Notes under the pieces: model-generated
What the model was told of the DNA's origin: nothing
Seen by the model: only the letters and a program-made list of their open reading frames with translations
Databases searched by the model: none
Program-made: the position numbers and the translations under genes
Assembly: GCA_035378955.1 (NCBI GenBank)
Contig: DAOSUS010000012.1
Location: 1-39,011 of the forward strand
Reading direction: 5' to 3'
DNA length: 39,011 nt
Source of the DNA: Candidatus Hydrogenedens sp.
Lineage (GTDB): Bacteria; Hydrogenedentota; Hydrogenedentia; Hydrogenedentales; Hydrogenedentaceae
Shown here: piece after piece, positions 27,311-36,049 of the stretch
Numbering within the stretch: position 1 is the first letter of the stretch
Layout: each line of letters starts with the position of its first letter

Positions 27311-27517
27311 ATTCTAATAACCTTCCCAAAAATGGATTTTTATTTCTTTTTATTATTTTGTCCGTTTACGATGCTCTCTTGCAAACTATTTATTCAAAAC
27401 CCCCATGATAATTTTTCTTATTTTGTTCGGATTCGGGAAAACCGAGGAAGATGTTGTTTCAAATGATAACCTATATTACATAGATAACAGATTAATATTC
27501 TTAATATTCCCTTCACT
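27311..27517. other. Intergenic segment upstream of the glpD fusion
   Basis: AT-rich DNA between the start of the glpD-kinase gene and the minisatellite. It should hold the minus-strand glpD promoter, but no pair of boxes with proper spacing stands out. No gene, RNA or hairpin is recognised. Confidence 0.3.
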
Positions 27518-27690
27518 CATCTGTCCCATCACCCCCTATCAGTCCCACCTATCTCATCTATCCCATCACCCCCTATCAGTCCCATCTGTCTCATCTGTCC
27601 CATCACCCCTATCAGTCCCATCTGTCTCATCTGTCCCATCACCCCTATCAGTCCCATCTGTCTCATCTGTCCCATTTGTCCCATCTGTCC
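27518..27690. repeat. Nested minisatellite: 9-bp units organised into 36/37-bp higher-order repeats
   Basis: Nineteen tandem 9-mers of consensus YATCNGTCC. Four higher-order units of 37, 37, 36 and 36 bp start at 27527, 27564, 27601 and 27637. Each is built as CATCACCCC(C)-TATCAGTCC-CATCTGTCT-CATCTGTCC. Flanking single 9-mers lie at 27518, 27673 and 27682. The last two long units are identical, and the first has several C/T differences. It lies in the gap between the end of lolD and the start of the glpD fusion. Confidence 0.95.
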
Positions 27691-27781
27691 CAGAACACCC
27701 CAAAAGTAACCATCTTTCACTTCTCTTCGTGTGATTTGTAGTTCTAATTATAGAGAAAAAAATCCAGGCTAAAAACCAAAA

Positions 27782-28462
27782 TTACTTCCGAATATGTGCT
27801 TGCCCCTCGTGCAAATAAACCCAATGGTGGGCTTTTTGTGCAAGACTTTCATCATGCGTAACAATGACAATAGTAATTTTATCTTCCTCATGTAATTTCC
27901 ATAATAAATCAATAACCCCTGCACTTGTTTCTTCATCCAGATTGCCTGTAGGTTCATCGGTAAGAACCACTCGTGGGGAATTAAATAAAGCACGGGCAAT
28001 AGCCACTCGTTGTTGTTCTCCTCCACTTAATTCACCGGGTTTATGCGTCATTCGTTCCTGAAGTCCTACTTTGTATAATAATTCCTCCGCACGAGGAATA
28101 CACTCTTTTTTACTTTTCCCTTTACACAAGGCGGGCATCATAACATTTTCTAAAGCGGTAAACTCAGGGAGCAAATGATAGAATTGAAAAACGAAACCAA
28201 TATCTTTATTCCGCAACTGATTAATTTCATTTCTTGATAATTTCAGTATATCCTTCCCGCTAATAAATATCTTTCCTTCGGTGGGAGAATCCAATGTTCC
28301 CATAATATGTAATAATGTGCTTTTTCCTACGCCCGAGGGGCCACTGATAGCCATAATCTTTCCTTCCGGCACTTCAAAATTGACCCCACGAAGGATATGT
28401 AGCATGCGTGAGCCATCATAGAATTTTTTATGGATATTTTCACAAATAATGACATTATTCAT
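27782..28462 (-). CDS. lolD: ATP-binding subunit of the lipoprotein-releasing ABC transporter
   Basis: A 226-residue ABC ATPase starting at ATG 28462. The start overlaps the end of the permease gene in the sequence ATGAATAA, so translation is probably coupled; longer in-frame starts at 28474 and 28498 lie inside the permease gene and are less likely. Walker A is GPSGVGKST (41-49), the Q-loop is FVFQFYHLLPEFTALENV, the signature LSGGEQQRVAIARAL and Walker B VVLTDEPTGNLD. An H-loop His follows in VTHDESLA. Together these are the MacB/LolD subfamily pattern. It powers release of mature lipoproteins from the inner membrane to LolA. It is the last gene of the long minus-strand operon. Confidence 0.92.
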   Translation of the reverse strand: MNNVIICENIHKKFYDGSRMLHILRGVNFEVPEGKIMAISGPSGVGKSTLLHIMGTLDSPTEGKIFISGKDILKLSRNEINQLRNKDIGFVFQFYHLLPEFTALENVMMPALCKGKSKKECIPRAEELLYKVGLQERMTHKPGELSGGEQQRVAIARALFNSPRVVLTDEPTGNLDEETSAGVIDLLWKLHEEDKITIVIVTHDESLAQKAHHWVYLHEGQAHIRK

Positions 28463-29708
28463 ATCGTATTGCATCCACCGGGTTAACCCTCGCTGCACTA
28501 TATGCAGGATATAAGGTTGAAAGAAATGTTAGCAGAACCGCAGAAATGGCTATGCACATAATATCAAAGGGAACAATCGCTACGGGTATCCCTTCAAAAT
28601 AATAAATGGTGCTATTAAATAAATCCCAACCAAGTAGTTTGGCGATAAATTGAGCTATTGGATTGATATTCCATGCAAGAACAATACCTATACATAATCC
28701 TATGATTGTGCCAATAACGCCAATAAACAATCCCTGAAGTATAAAAGTTAATAATATAGAATTGGTGCTAGCTCCTAAAGTGCGAAGGATACCGATATCC
28801 CGTCGTTTTTCCATAACAATCATAATTAATGTGCTGGTAATGTTAAATGCGGCCACAAGAATAATGAACGCCAAAATGATAAACATGGCTAATTTTTCTT
28901 GCCGTAAAGCATCAAAAAACGCCTGCTGGTCTTCATACCATGTTTTTGTATTGTAATTTAGATTTTCACGAATGCGCCTCGCTACAGTATCCGCAAGGAA
29001 AGGATTGGTTAGTTTTACATGGATGGCATCTACTCCCTTCTCCCCTGTGAGCATATATGCAGTAGGCAGGTCTACAAAGGCGTACACCTCATCAAACTCC
29101 GACATTCGTGCATGGGATATACCACTTACCGTAAGCCAGAGTTGTGAACCTAACTGCCTCCCTAAAAAGGGACGAATAATTGCACGGGCTGTTACTATCT
29201 GTATTTGCGAGCCTAATCGTGCAGAAATGCGATTTGCTAATCGGTAACCCAAAACGATTTCTTTTTCTTGGGGAAGTTTCCCTTTCCCAAAAAGACGCCC
29301 CCCTTCATTGGTCAAATTTTTTGCGAGGTCTGTTACTTTACTTTCCCGTTCCGGGTCCACACCTAAAATAAGCCCACCGGTCGTGTATTCTTCATTTTTG
29401 AATAATGCCTCTACCTGAACCACTGGACCACTGGCAACAATTTCCGGACATAATGTTTCTATCTCTTTTATAACTCTTTCGTAGTCCTTTATTTTTCCGC
29501 CTATGTCATAAATACTCAAGTGGGACCGATTGCCGATAATAGTTTCCCGCAGGGCAATATCAAAACCTGTCATAACACTCATGACGATAATCAGCGTTAT
29601 AACACCGACACTCACCCCAGCGATGGAAATAATCGAAATAAGACTGATAAAGCGGTTCCTCCGCTTACTTCTCAAATATCGCAGGGCTACAAAGGTTTCA
29701 AATTTCAA
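28455..29708 (-). CDS. lolC: LolC/E-family lipoprotein-releasing ABC permease
   Basis: A 417-residue permease starting at TTG 29708 behind AGGAAG; no ATG fits. The N-terminal helix region FETFVALRYLRSKRRNRFISLISIISIAGVS is the hallmark of LolC/LolE. A periplasmic domain (about 50-270) follows, then three helices from about 272 containing the FtsX-family core MEKRRDIGILRTLGAS, and a last helix ending YPAYSAARVNPVDAIRYE. Only one permease gene accompanies lolD, so the transporter may work as a homodimer (LolF-like) instead of the LolC/LolE heterodimer of Enterobacteria; this is an inference. It lies 18 bp after lysS in the housekeeping operon and supplies the inner-membrane part of lipoprotein sorting. 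Confidence 0.9.
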   Translation of the reverse strand: MKFETFVALRYLRSKRRNRFISLISIISIAGVSVGVITLIIVMSVMTGFDIALRETIIGNRSHLSIYDIGGKIKDYERVIKEIETLCPEIVASGPVVQVEALFKNEEYTTGGLILGVDPERESKVTDLAKNLTNEGGRLFGKGKLPQEKEIVLGYRLANRISARLGSQIQIVTARAIIRPFLGRQLGSQLWLTVSGISHARMSEFDEVYAFVDLPTAYMLTGEKGVDAIHVKLTNPFLADTVARRIRENLNYNTKTWYEDQQAFFDALRQEKLAMFIILAFIILVAAFNITSTLIMIVMEKRRDIGILRTLGASTNSILLTFILQGLFIGVIGTIIGLCIGIVLAWNINPIAQFIAKLLGWDLFNSTIYYFEGIPVAIVPFDIMCIAISAVLLTFLSTLYPAYSAARVNPVDAIRYE

Positions 29709-29726
29709 GGGAAACTTCCTATATAT

Positions 29727-31238
29727 CTAATCTATAAGTTTTCTAAGTAAAGGAAACAGAATTACATCGCGAATAGATGACGAGTTTGTGCAAAGCATCG
29801 CAAGACGGTCTATTCCGATACCCAATCCTGCTGTTGGAGGCATACCTACTTCCAATGCCGTCAAAAAATCCTCATCGAGATATTGGGCTTCATCGTCCCC
29901 GGCTTCACGCAGGCGAACTTGTTCCATGAACCGTTCCCGCTGGTCCAAGGGGTCGTTCAATTCCGAAAAAGCATTGCATACTTCCAGTCCACCAATAAAT
30001 AATTGGTACCGTTCCGTCAAGGCCGGGTTATCACGCTTCTTTTTGGCCAACGGGGATATTTCAATCGGGTAGTCATAAAGGAAAGTCGGCTGAATGAGAT
30101 GCGGTTTCACTTTAACAGACATTACCTCATCTACTATTTTCCCATAACCCATCTCAGGTCGAATTTCCACTCCTACTCCTTCTGCTAACTGTCGGGCTTC
30201 TTCGCGGTCCCGTGTTGCTTCCAGATTAATACCTGCAAATTGACGAATAGCTTCGTGCAGAGGAATACGCTTCCATGGACGGGTTAGTGAAATTTCCTGC
30301 TCTTGATAGGTAAAATTCTCTGCACCGATAATCGTAGTCATTACCGTATAGAATAAATCTTCGGTTTCTTCCATCAGCCCTAAATAATCCTGATACGCTT
30401 CATAGAGCTCCATTATCGTAAATTCAGGATTGTGCTTTGTATCCACACCTTCATTACGGAAACAACGGTTAATCTCAAATACCCGTTCAAACCCGCCTAC
30501 AATGAGCCGCTTCAAATAAAGTTCCGGAGCAATGCGTAAATACAAATCGGTGTCGTATGCGTTATGATGTGTAATAAATGGCCGTGCTGTGGCTCCTCCC
30601 GGTATGGGATGAAGCATAGGCGTTTCAACCTCTAAAAAATTGCGTTCTTTTAAGTAAGTGCGGATGGCATCTATCATTTGTGTTCGTTTGCGAAAGACTT
30701 CCATTACTTCGGGATTGGCTACGAGGTCAAGGTATCGCTGTCGGTAACGCGTCTCCACATCCGTTAGACCGTGAAACTTTTCCGGTAATGAGCGTAAGGA
30801 CTTTGTTAAAATCTGAAACTCCTTCACAAATAGAGTGATTTCTCCTCGTTTTGTTCTCCGAACAGAACCTACAACACCGATAAAATCGCCCAAATCAAAA
30901 TCTTTTAAGGTCTCGTATTTGTCTTCCCCTACTTGTTTTTCACCGAAGAACAATTGTATACGACCGCTTTCATCACGCAAGTCCATAAATGTGCTCTTCC
31001 CTTGTTCCCGTCGTGCAGTAATGCGACCTGCTAAAGTGGCAGGAACTCCCTCCTGTGCTTGTTCAGGCTGTTCCTGCTCTAATTTTTCAAATTGTTCTCG
31101 AATTTTTGAAACGGTAGCACTTCGTTGAAAGATATATTTGTAGGGGTTATCTCCGCGTTCACGGAAGTGGTTCATTTTGCGAATACGATTTTCGCGCAGT
31201 TCCTGTAAAGTGGAGTGTTCTTTAAATTGTTCATCCAT
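29727..31238 (-). CDS. lysS: Lysyl-tRNA synthetase, class II
   Basis: The start ATG 31238 (MDEQFKEHSTLQELRENR) lies 2 nt after the prfB stop, with AGGA about 8 nt upstream. A longer in-frame start would overlap prfB and is rejected. The 503-residue enzyme has an N-terminal OB-fold anticodon-binding domain (about 55-140, LAGRITARREQGKSTFMDLRD). The class II catalytic core has motif 2 FRNEGVDTKHNPEFTIMELYEAY and motif 3 GLGIGIDRLAML near the C-terminus. It charges tRNA-Lys. Length is typical of bacterial LysS. Co-location with prfB in one operon occurs in several bacterial groups. Confidence 0.97.
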   Translation of the reverse strand: MDEQFKEHSTLQELRENRIRKMNHFRERGDNPYKYIFQRSATVSKIREQFEKLEQEQPEQAQEGVPATLAGRITARREQGKSTFMDLRDESGRIQLFFGEKQVGEDKYETLKDFDLGDFIGVVGSVRRTKRGEITLFVKEFQILTKSLRSLPEKFHGLTDVETRYRQRYLDLVANPEVMEVFRKRTQMIDAIRTYLKERNFLEVETPMLHPIPGGATARPFITHHNAYDTDLYLRIAPELYLKRLIVGGFERVFEINRCFRNEGVDTKHNPEFTIMELYEAYQDYLGLMEETEDLFYTVMTTIIGAENFTYQEQEISLTRPWKRIPLHEAIRQFAGINLEATRDREEARQLAEGVGVEIRPEMGYGKIVDEVMSVKVKPHLIQPTFLYDYPIEISPLAKKKRDNPALTERYQLFIGGLEVCNAFSELNDPLDQRERFMEQVRLREAGDDEAQYLDEDFLTALEVGMPPTAGLGIGIDRLAMLCTNSSSIRDVILFPLLRKLID

Positions 31239-31240
31239 AG

Positions 31241-32356
31241 TTAGATTCCTACACCTTTCTTTTCTAAGTTCCATTTTAAGTATGCTTCTACAAATAAATC
31301 CAAATCTCCATCCAGCACCCTATCTACATTGCTGGTTTCCGCACCTGTCCGATGGTCTTTAACCAGTTGATAAGGTTGCAGGATATAACTTCGAATCTGA
31401 TTGCCCCAGGCAACTTCTGTTTGTCCTTCTCTTTGGGCAAATACTTCCGCTTCCTTTCTTTTCATCTCAATGTCATACAATTTTGCTTTGAGCATTTGTA
31501 GTGCGGTGGCACGATTCCGATGTTGCGAACGCTCTATCTGGCAGGTAACCACAAAACCAGTAGGCAAATGCGTCAGCCGAACGGCGGAACTGGTTTTATT
31601 TACTTTTTGTCCTCCTGCTCCACTGGAACGGAAAGTATCCATCTTTATATCTTCTTCGCGAATTTCTATCTTTATATCTTCATCTACTTCAGAAAGCACT
31701 TCAATCGCCGTAAAAGAAGTATGCCGTCTCTTATTCGCATCAAATGGAGATATGCGAACAAGACGATGCACTCCACTTTCGGACTTTAATAAGCCATAGG
31801 CATAAAGTCCCGATACCCGTAAAGTGGCACTCTTGATACCGGCTTCTTCTCCCGGCTGATAATCCACCAATTCAACAGTAAACCCTTTCTCTTCACAATA
31901 GCGTGTAATCATGCGATAAAGCATTTGTGCCCAATCGCAGGATTCCGTTCCACCAGCCCCTGGATGAAAACTAACAATAGCAGGTTTGGTATCACGCGGG
32001 TCTATAAAAAGGCTCTTAATTTCTAATTGATGAACTTCTTTTTCTAGCCTATCCTTCAATTGTTGTATTTCCGATTGAAGGGATATATCCGCTTCTTCAT
32101 CAGCCATGCGAACGAATGTCTCCGCATCTTCTAATTCTTTTTGAAGTGTTTCTGGGGCTTCAATGGCGGCTTTCAGGTTTTTAATTTCCTGCAAAACTTT
32201 TTGTGCTTGTTCCGGGTCATTCCAGAAATCTGGGGCTTCCATACTTCGTTCCAATTTTGCAATCCGCTCTTGTATCCCTTCCACATTCAAACAGGTATGG
32301 AGTTCTGCCAATCGCTGTTTTAAGTTTTCTATCGCTTGTATTTCTAACTCATACAT
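31241..32356 (-). CDS. prfB: Peptide chain release factor 2, encoded without a programmed frameshift
   Basis: A 371-residue protein in a single frame. The stop-codon recognition motif SPF (RISPFDANKRRHTSF) marks it as RF2, which reads UGA and UAA. The catalytic GGQ is in SSGAGGQKVNKTSSAVRLTH. Domain 1 is the usual helical coiled region (about 1-110). In many bacteria prfB carries an in-frame TGA near codon 26 with +1 frameshifting. Here the equivalent position (around LNVEGIQERI) reads straight through with no TGA, so that autoregulation is absent. GGAGGG lies 14 nt upstream of the ATG, a somewhat long spacing. It follows cdsA by 35 bp and nearly abuts lysS. Confidence 0.96.
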   Translation of the reverse strand: MYELEIQAIENLKQRLAELHTCLNVEGIQERIAKLERSMEAPDFWNDPEQAQKVLQEIKNLKAAIEAPETLQKELEDAETFVRMADEEADISLQSEIQQLKDRLEKEVHQLEIKSLFIDPRDTKPAIVSFHPGAGGTESCDWAQMLYRMITRYCEEKGFTVELVDYQPGEEAGIKSATLRVSGLYAYGLLKSESGVHRLVRISPFDANKRRHTSFTAIEVLSEVDEDIKIEIREEDIKMDTFRSSGAGGQKVNKTSSAVRLTHLPTGFVVTCQIERSQHRNRATALQMLKAKLYDIEMKRKEAEVFAQREGQTEVAWGNQIRSYILQPYQLVKDHRTGAETSNVDRVLDGDLDLFVEAYLKWNLEKKGVGI

Positions 32357-32391
32357 AAAAAATTCAACAACCCTCCATCGTTAAAACGATG

Positions 32392-33198
32392 TCATAAAAA
32401 TTTTAGCAAATAAAAGAAAAACGGAAAGGCAAATAACATTCCATCGCAACGGTCAAGAACACCCCCATGTCCCGGGAAAATAGTTCCCGAGTCTTTAATA
32501 CCGGCTTCCCGTTTCCATCGTGATTCTAATAAATCGCCGAATTGGCTTAATATAGCAAGTATTATACCCCATTTGAAATAAAAAACGACACCCTGAACCG
32601 GCAAAAATTGTGTAAAAATAGCCTCATGCAATAACCATAGGATAAAAGTCCCAACAACACTGAACACAATTCCACCGATACTTCCTTCCCATGTTTTGTT
32701 AGGGCTAATCTCCGGAGCAAGGGCATGTTTCCCTAAAAGTTTTCCTACACAATACGCACCCGAATCGCATAAAGCCACTGCTGTAATAAATAAGGTTATT
32801 AGTCCGGGACCTTCAGGTGCTTTGTGAAGGATTAAAAGATGAGAGGGAACCCAACCAAAATAGAACAGTCCAAAGAATGCATGAACAAATTTGTTGATTG
32901 AAGTTGTCCTGTTAAAGGTGTATATAATGGCCAAAAGTCCGAAAGAAAGGATAAAAAACAGGTGAATTACAATAAGAGCATGTGATATCCCTGTTAATAC
33001 AGCAAGAGGAACAAGTCCTAAGGTTGTAATGCTGAGAATATTTCTATTTGCAGGTTCCACAATACGAAAGTATTCCCAAACAGCAATTGTAGTAAGACAA
33101 GCAATAAAAAATCCAAAAAGAATATACAAGCCCGGCACCCAGAGAAGGATGGCGGTCAGTATAACTAAAATACTTCCTGTAATAACACGCTGAAGCAT
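32392..33198 (-). CDS. cdsA: Phosphatidate cytidylyltransferase
   Basis: A 268-residue integral membrane enzyme with about seven or eight helices. It makes CDP-diacylglycerol from phosphatidic acid and CTP, the branch point for phospholipid synthesis. The C-terminal signature is present: CDSGAYCVGKLLGKH, SPNKTWEGSIGG, then KREAGIKDSG and FPGHGGVLDRCDGM, with the conserved Asp residues for metal binding. The ATG at 33198 has an AGGAAGG site. It sits 20 bp downstream of uppS, the standard uppS-cdsA arrangement. The usual downstream dxr and rseP genes are not here; prfB follows. Confidence 0.95.
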   Translation of the reverse strand: MLQRVITGSILVILTAILLWVPGLYILFGFFIACLTTIAVWEYFRIVEPANRNILSITTLGLVPLAVLTGISHALIVIHLFFILSFGLLAIIYTFNRTTSINKFVHAFFGLFYFGWVPSHLLILHKAPEGPGLITLFITAVALCDSGAYCVGKLLGKHALAPEISPNKTWEGSIGGIVFSVVGTFILWLLHEAIFTQFLPVQGVVFYFKWGIILAILSQFGDLLESRWKREAGIKDSGTIFPGHGGVLDRCDGMLFAFPFFFYLLKFL

Positions 33199-33218
33199 AG
33201 GGGCCTTCCTCTTTATAG

Positions 33219-33998
33219 TCAGATATTAAATTCTGAGGAATGAGGTTCTGTTCCCTCCAAACGGGAACCAAATCGTCTCTCTCTTTGCTGGTAATGAATT
33301 ATGGCTTCCCAGAGATGTTTCCGCCGAAAATCAGGCCAGAGAACCGGCAAAAAGACCATTTCCGCATAGGATAATTGCCACAACATAAAATTACTAACCC
33401 GTTGTTCCCCACTGGTGCGGATTAGCAAATCAACATCGGGAAATTCCGAAACATACAGATATTGATTAAAAAGACTTTCTGTAATTTCCTCCGGTAATAA
33501 TTCCCCTTTTCGTGCTTTTTCTGCCATCAATTTTGCACAACGAAGGATTTCCTGCCTCCCTCCATAATTCAACCCGACTACTACTGTCATATCTCTATTA
33601 TCTTTGGTTTGTTCAAGACAATATTCAAGGTCCTGCACCGCAGTCGGAGGTAATTCTCTCCATTCCCCCATAAACAACACGCGAATACCGTGTTTTTTTA
33701 TCTCATCAATTTCCCTTCGGATATATTTGCTCATTAATTGGAAAAGGGAATTTACCTCCTCTTCAGGACGAGACCAATTCTCTGTGGAAAAAGCATACAG
33801 AGAAAGGCACGGAATTCCTAATTCACGGCAACCTTTTAATACTTCCCGCACCCCTTCTGCTCCTGCTTCGTGTCCTTCGGTTGTCTTCTTCCCATGGCGT
33901 TTCGCCCAACGACCGTTCCCATCCATAATAACCGCAATATGTCGGGGCAACCGTTCTACATCTACTCTGGGGTCTAAGTCCGCAGGAAGTTTTCGCAT
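33219..33998 (-). CDS. uppS: Isoprenyl transferase (undecaprenyl diphosphate synthase type)
   Basis: A 259-residue cis-prenyltransferase that builds the lipid carrier for peptidoglycan and glycan synthesis. Conserved regions are HIAVIMDGNGRWAKRHG (Asp26 binds the diphosphate-Mg), GHEAGAEGVREVL, LYAFSTENWSRPEEEV and the C-terminal LLIRTSGEQRVSNFMLWQLSYAE. Some family members with this pattern make shorter chains, so chain length is not fixed by sequence alone. The stop is TGA, independent evidence for UGA as a terminator here. It follows frr by 65 bp and precedes cdsA by 20 bp. Confidence 0.96.
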   Translation of the reverse strand: MRKLPADLDPRVDVERLPRHIAVIMDGNGRWAKRHGKKTTEGHEAGAEGVREVLKGCRELGIPCLSLYAFSTENWSRPEEEVNSLFQLMSKYIRREIDEIKKHGIRVLFMGEWRELPPTAVQDLEYCLEQTKDNRDMTVVVGLNYGGRQEILRCAKLMAEKARKGELLPEEITESLFNQYLYVSEFPDVDLLIRTSGEQRVSNFMLWQLSYAEMVFLPVLWPDFRRKHLWEAIIHYQQRERRFGSRLEGTEPHSSEFNI

Positions 33999-34063
33999 GG
34001 ATATAAAACCTGATTTGAATGTTGAGACAATATTCGTAAAATTGTCAAAAGATAAATAAATGT

Positions 34064-34621
34064 TCAGCCTTCCATTATATCTTTTTCTTTGGCTTTAAGA
34101 ACCTGGTCTATTTTTTCTATATGTTTATCTGTGAGTTTCTGGACTTCATCCGAAAGGCGGTGGAGGTCATCTTCCGTTATCTTTCCATCTTTCTGCTCTT
34201 TTTTCAAGGTTTCCAAAACATGACGGCGAATATTTCGAACAGCAACACGGGCTTCTTCCGCCATTTTATTGGCAACTTTAGTAAGTTCTTTACGACGCTC
34301 TTCGCTTAGAGGAGGGATAGGGATACGAATTAATCTTCCATCGTTTGATGGATTTACCCCAAGGGGTGAAGCCATAATTGCTTTTTCAACAGCACCAATA
34401 AGCGATTTATCCCAGAGGTCAATAACAATAAGATGCGAATCCGGTACCGTTATATTCCCTAATTGATTAATTTTCATTTTACTACCATACGCATCTACAT
34501 GAACGACATCTAACAAATTAGGTGTCGCTCTTCCTGTGCGAAAGCCCGAAAGTTCTTGTTGTAAACTTTCTACACTTTTATCCATCTTCTGTTCGGCTTC
34601 TTTAATAAGTGGGTGTGACAT
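34064..34621 (-). CDS. frr: Ribosome recycling factor
   Basis: A 185-residue protein of the expected size. With EF-G it splits post-termination ribosomes. Family landmarks are the early MDKSVESLQQELSGFRTGRATPNLLD, the VPDSHLIVIDLWDKSLIGAVEKAI segment, NPSNDGRLIRIPIPPLSEERRKEL and the C-terminal helix DDLHRLSDEVQKLTDKHIEKID. The ATG is 3 nt after the pyrH stop, with a GGGAG site inside the pyrH end, so the two are tightly coupled. Confidence 0.97.
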   Translation of the reverse strand: MSHPLIKEAEQKMDKSVESLQQELSGFRTGRATPNLLDVVHVDAYGSKMKINQLGNITVPDSHLIVIDLWDKSLIGAVEKAIMASPLGVNPSNDGRLIRIPIPPLSEERRKELTKVANKMAEEARVAVRNIRRHVLETLKKEQKDGKITEDDLHRLSDEVQKLTDKHIEKIDQVLKAKEKDIMEG

Positions 34622-34624
34622 AGG

Positions 34625-35344
34625 TTAATCTCCCTTGACTATAGTTCCAATAGAGTTGCCACAAACCGCATTAACAATACAGTTTTTTTCTAAGAAAGAG
34701 AATACCAAAATAGGGATGTGTTTTTCACGACAAATAGATATGGCTGCGGCATCCATTACCTTTAAGTCCTGTGAAAGAACTTGTTGATATGTGAGATGGT
34801 CATATTTTTTGGCTGTAGAATCTTTTTCAGGGTCGGCAGAATAGACCCCATCTACACGGGTTGCTTTCATTAATATATCCGCATCTATTTCGCTGGCACG
34901 CAGTGCCGCCGCCGTATCGGTTGTGAGAAAAGGATTGCCTGTTCCCGCAGCAAAAATTACAATCCGCCCTTTTTCTAAATGTCTCAAAGCACGGCGTCTT
35001 ATATAAGGTTCTGCCACGGGCCGCATTTCTATAGCACTGAGCACTCGTGTCTCAATTCCATACTTTTCCAATGCTGATTGAAGGGCAAGAGCATTTATTA
35101 CCGTAGCAAGCATCCCCATATAATCTGCTGTAGCACGGTCTACACCGGAAGCCTTGGACCATTGGTTCCCACGGAGGATATTTCCACCCCCCACGACCAA
35201 TCCTATCTGAATACCAGTCTGATAAGCGGATACAATTTCCTCACAAAGATGACTTAATGCTTTCGAGCCTATGTTTTCCCCTTCCGAGGATACGGCGTTT
35301 CCACTGAGTTTTAATAATACCCGTTTGTAGATAGGAGTGTTCAC
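34625..35344 (-). CDS. pyrH: UMP kinase
   Basis: A 239-residue hexameric kinase that makes UDP from UMP. The start is GTG (35344) preceded by AGAGG within the end of tsf; only 3 nt separate the genes. The amino-acid-kinase fold shows KRVLLKLSGNAVSSEG at the N-terminus, VVGGGNILRG, the LQSALEKYGIETRVLSAI helix, and FAAGTGNPFLTTDTAAALRA for UMP and ATP binding. It also has KATRVDGVYSADPEKDSTAK. It belongs to the widespread rpsB-tsf-pyrH-frr cluster. Confidence 0.97.
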   Translation of the reverse strand: MNTPIYKRVLLKLSGNAVSSEGENIGSKALSHLCEEIVSAYQTGIQIGLVVGGGNILRGNQWSKASGVDRATADYMGMLATVINALALQSALEKYGIETRVLSAIEMRPVAEPYIRRRALRHLEKGRIVIFAAGTGNPFLTTDTAAALRASEIDADILMKATRVDGVYSADPEKDSTAKKYDHLTYQQVLSQDLKVMDAAAISICREKHIPILVFSFLEKNCIVNAVCGNSIGTIVKGD

Positions 35345-35347
35345 TCT

Positions 35348-36022
35348 TTATGCCTCTTTATTGGCGGATTTCGCTAATTCTGCGGCTACTTCCTCTGCAA
35401 AATTCGTTTGTTTCTTTTCAATACCTTCACCAAGAACCCAACGGACGAAGCGTCGGATTTCTATCTTCTCACCACATTTAGCGGTTAATTCACCTAATAA
35501 ATCTTTTATCTTTTTGCCATCATGCTCCGGCTTCACGGAAACTTGTTCTAATAAGCAGACTTCTTCAAACCACTTGTTTAATTTGCCTTCGGCTATTTTT
35601 TCACAAACATTCTGCGGTTTGCCTGTGTCCATAGCCTGTTTTACATATAATTGCTTCTCTTCTTCCAACGCTTCCGCAGGGATGTCCTCTTTGGCAATCC
35701 ATTTGGGTGCGGAAGAACAAATTTGTAAGCAAATATCTTTTACGAAGGTTTGAAATTCTGCACCGCGAGCCACAAAGTCAGTCTCGGAGTTTACCTCTAC
35801 AAGCACTCCAATCTTTCCGCCCATGTGGACATAAGAAGCAATACAGCCTTCCGCCGCCACACGATTTGCCCGTGATGCCGCTTTCATAATTCCGCGTTCA
35901 CGCAACCATTTTACCGCTTTATCCATATCACCACCGCACTCCATAAGTGCCTTCTTACAATCCATCATGGGTGCATTGGTTTGTTCTCTTAATTTTTTTA
36001 CATCACTCGCACTAATACTCAT
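35348..36022 (-). CDS. tsf: Elongation factor Ts (short form)
   Basis: A 224-residue guanine-nucleotide exchange factor for EF-Tu. The N-terminal UBA-like domain (VKKLREQTNAPMMDCKKAL...CGGDMDKAVKWLRERG) is complete, and the TDFV signature is in VNSETDFVARG. The protein is about 60 residues shorter than the E. coli type, consistent with a reduced core like the compact EF-Ts of several lineages; no frameshift is visible. A coiled C-terminal helix (NFAEEVAAELAKSA) closes it. It is 27 bp downstream of rpsB. Confidence 0.96.
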   Translation of the reverse strand: MSISASDVKKLREQTNAPMMDCKKALMECGGDMDKAVKWLRERGIMKAASRANRVAAEGCIASYVHMGGKIGVLVEVNSETDFVARGAEFQTFVKDICLQICSSAPKWIAKEDIPAEALEEEKQLYVKQAMDTGKPQNVCEKIAEGKLNKWFEEVCLLEQVSVKPEHDGKKIKDLLGELTAKCGEKIEIRRFVRWVLGEGIEKKQTNFAEEVAAELAKSANKEA

Positions 36023-36049
36023 TTATTATTCTCCTGTATCTTTTAATAA

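Noticed and set aside
27518..27690. CRISPR-like array of 36-bp repeats
   Set aside because: The repeats abut with no unique spacers, have an internal 9-bp period, and no cas gene is near. It is a minisatellite.
27405..27734. Ser/Pro/Val-rich reading frame through the minisatellite
   Set aside because: It is an effect of the tandem repeat staying open; it has no ribosome-binding site, and 37-bp units shift the frame between repeats.
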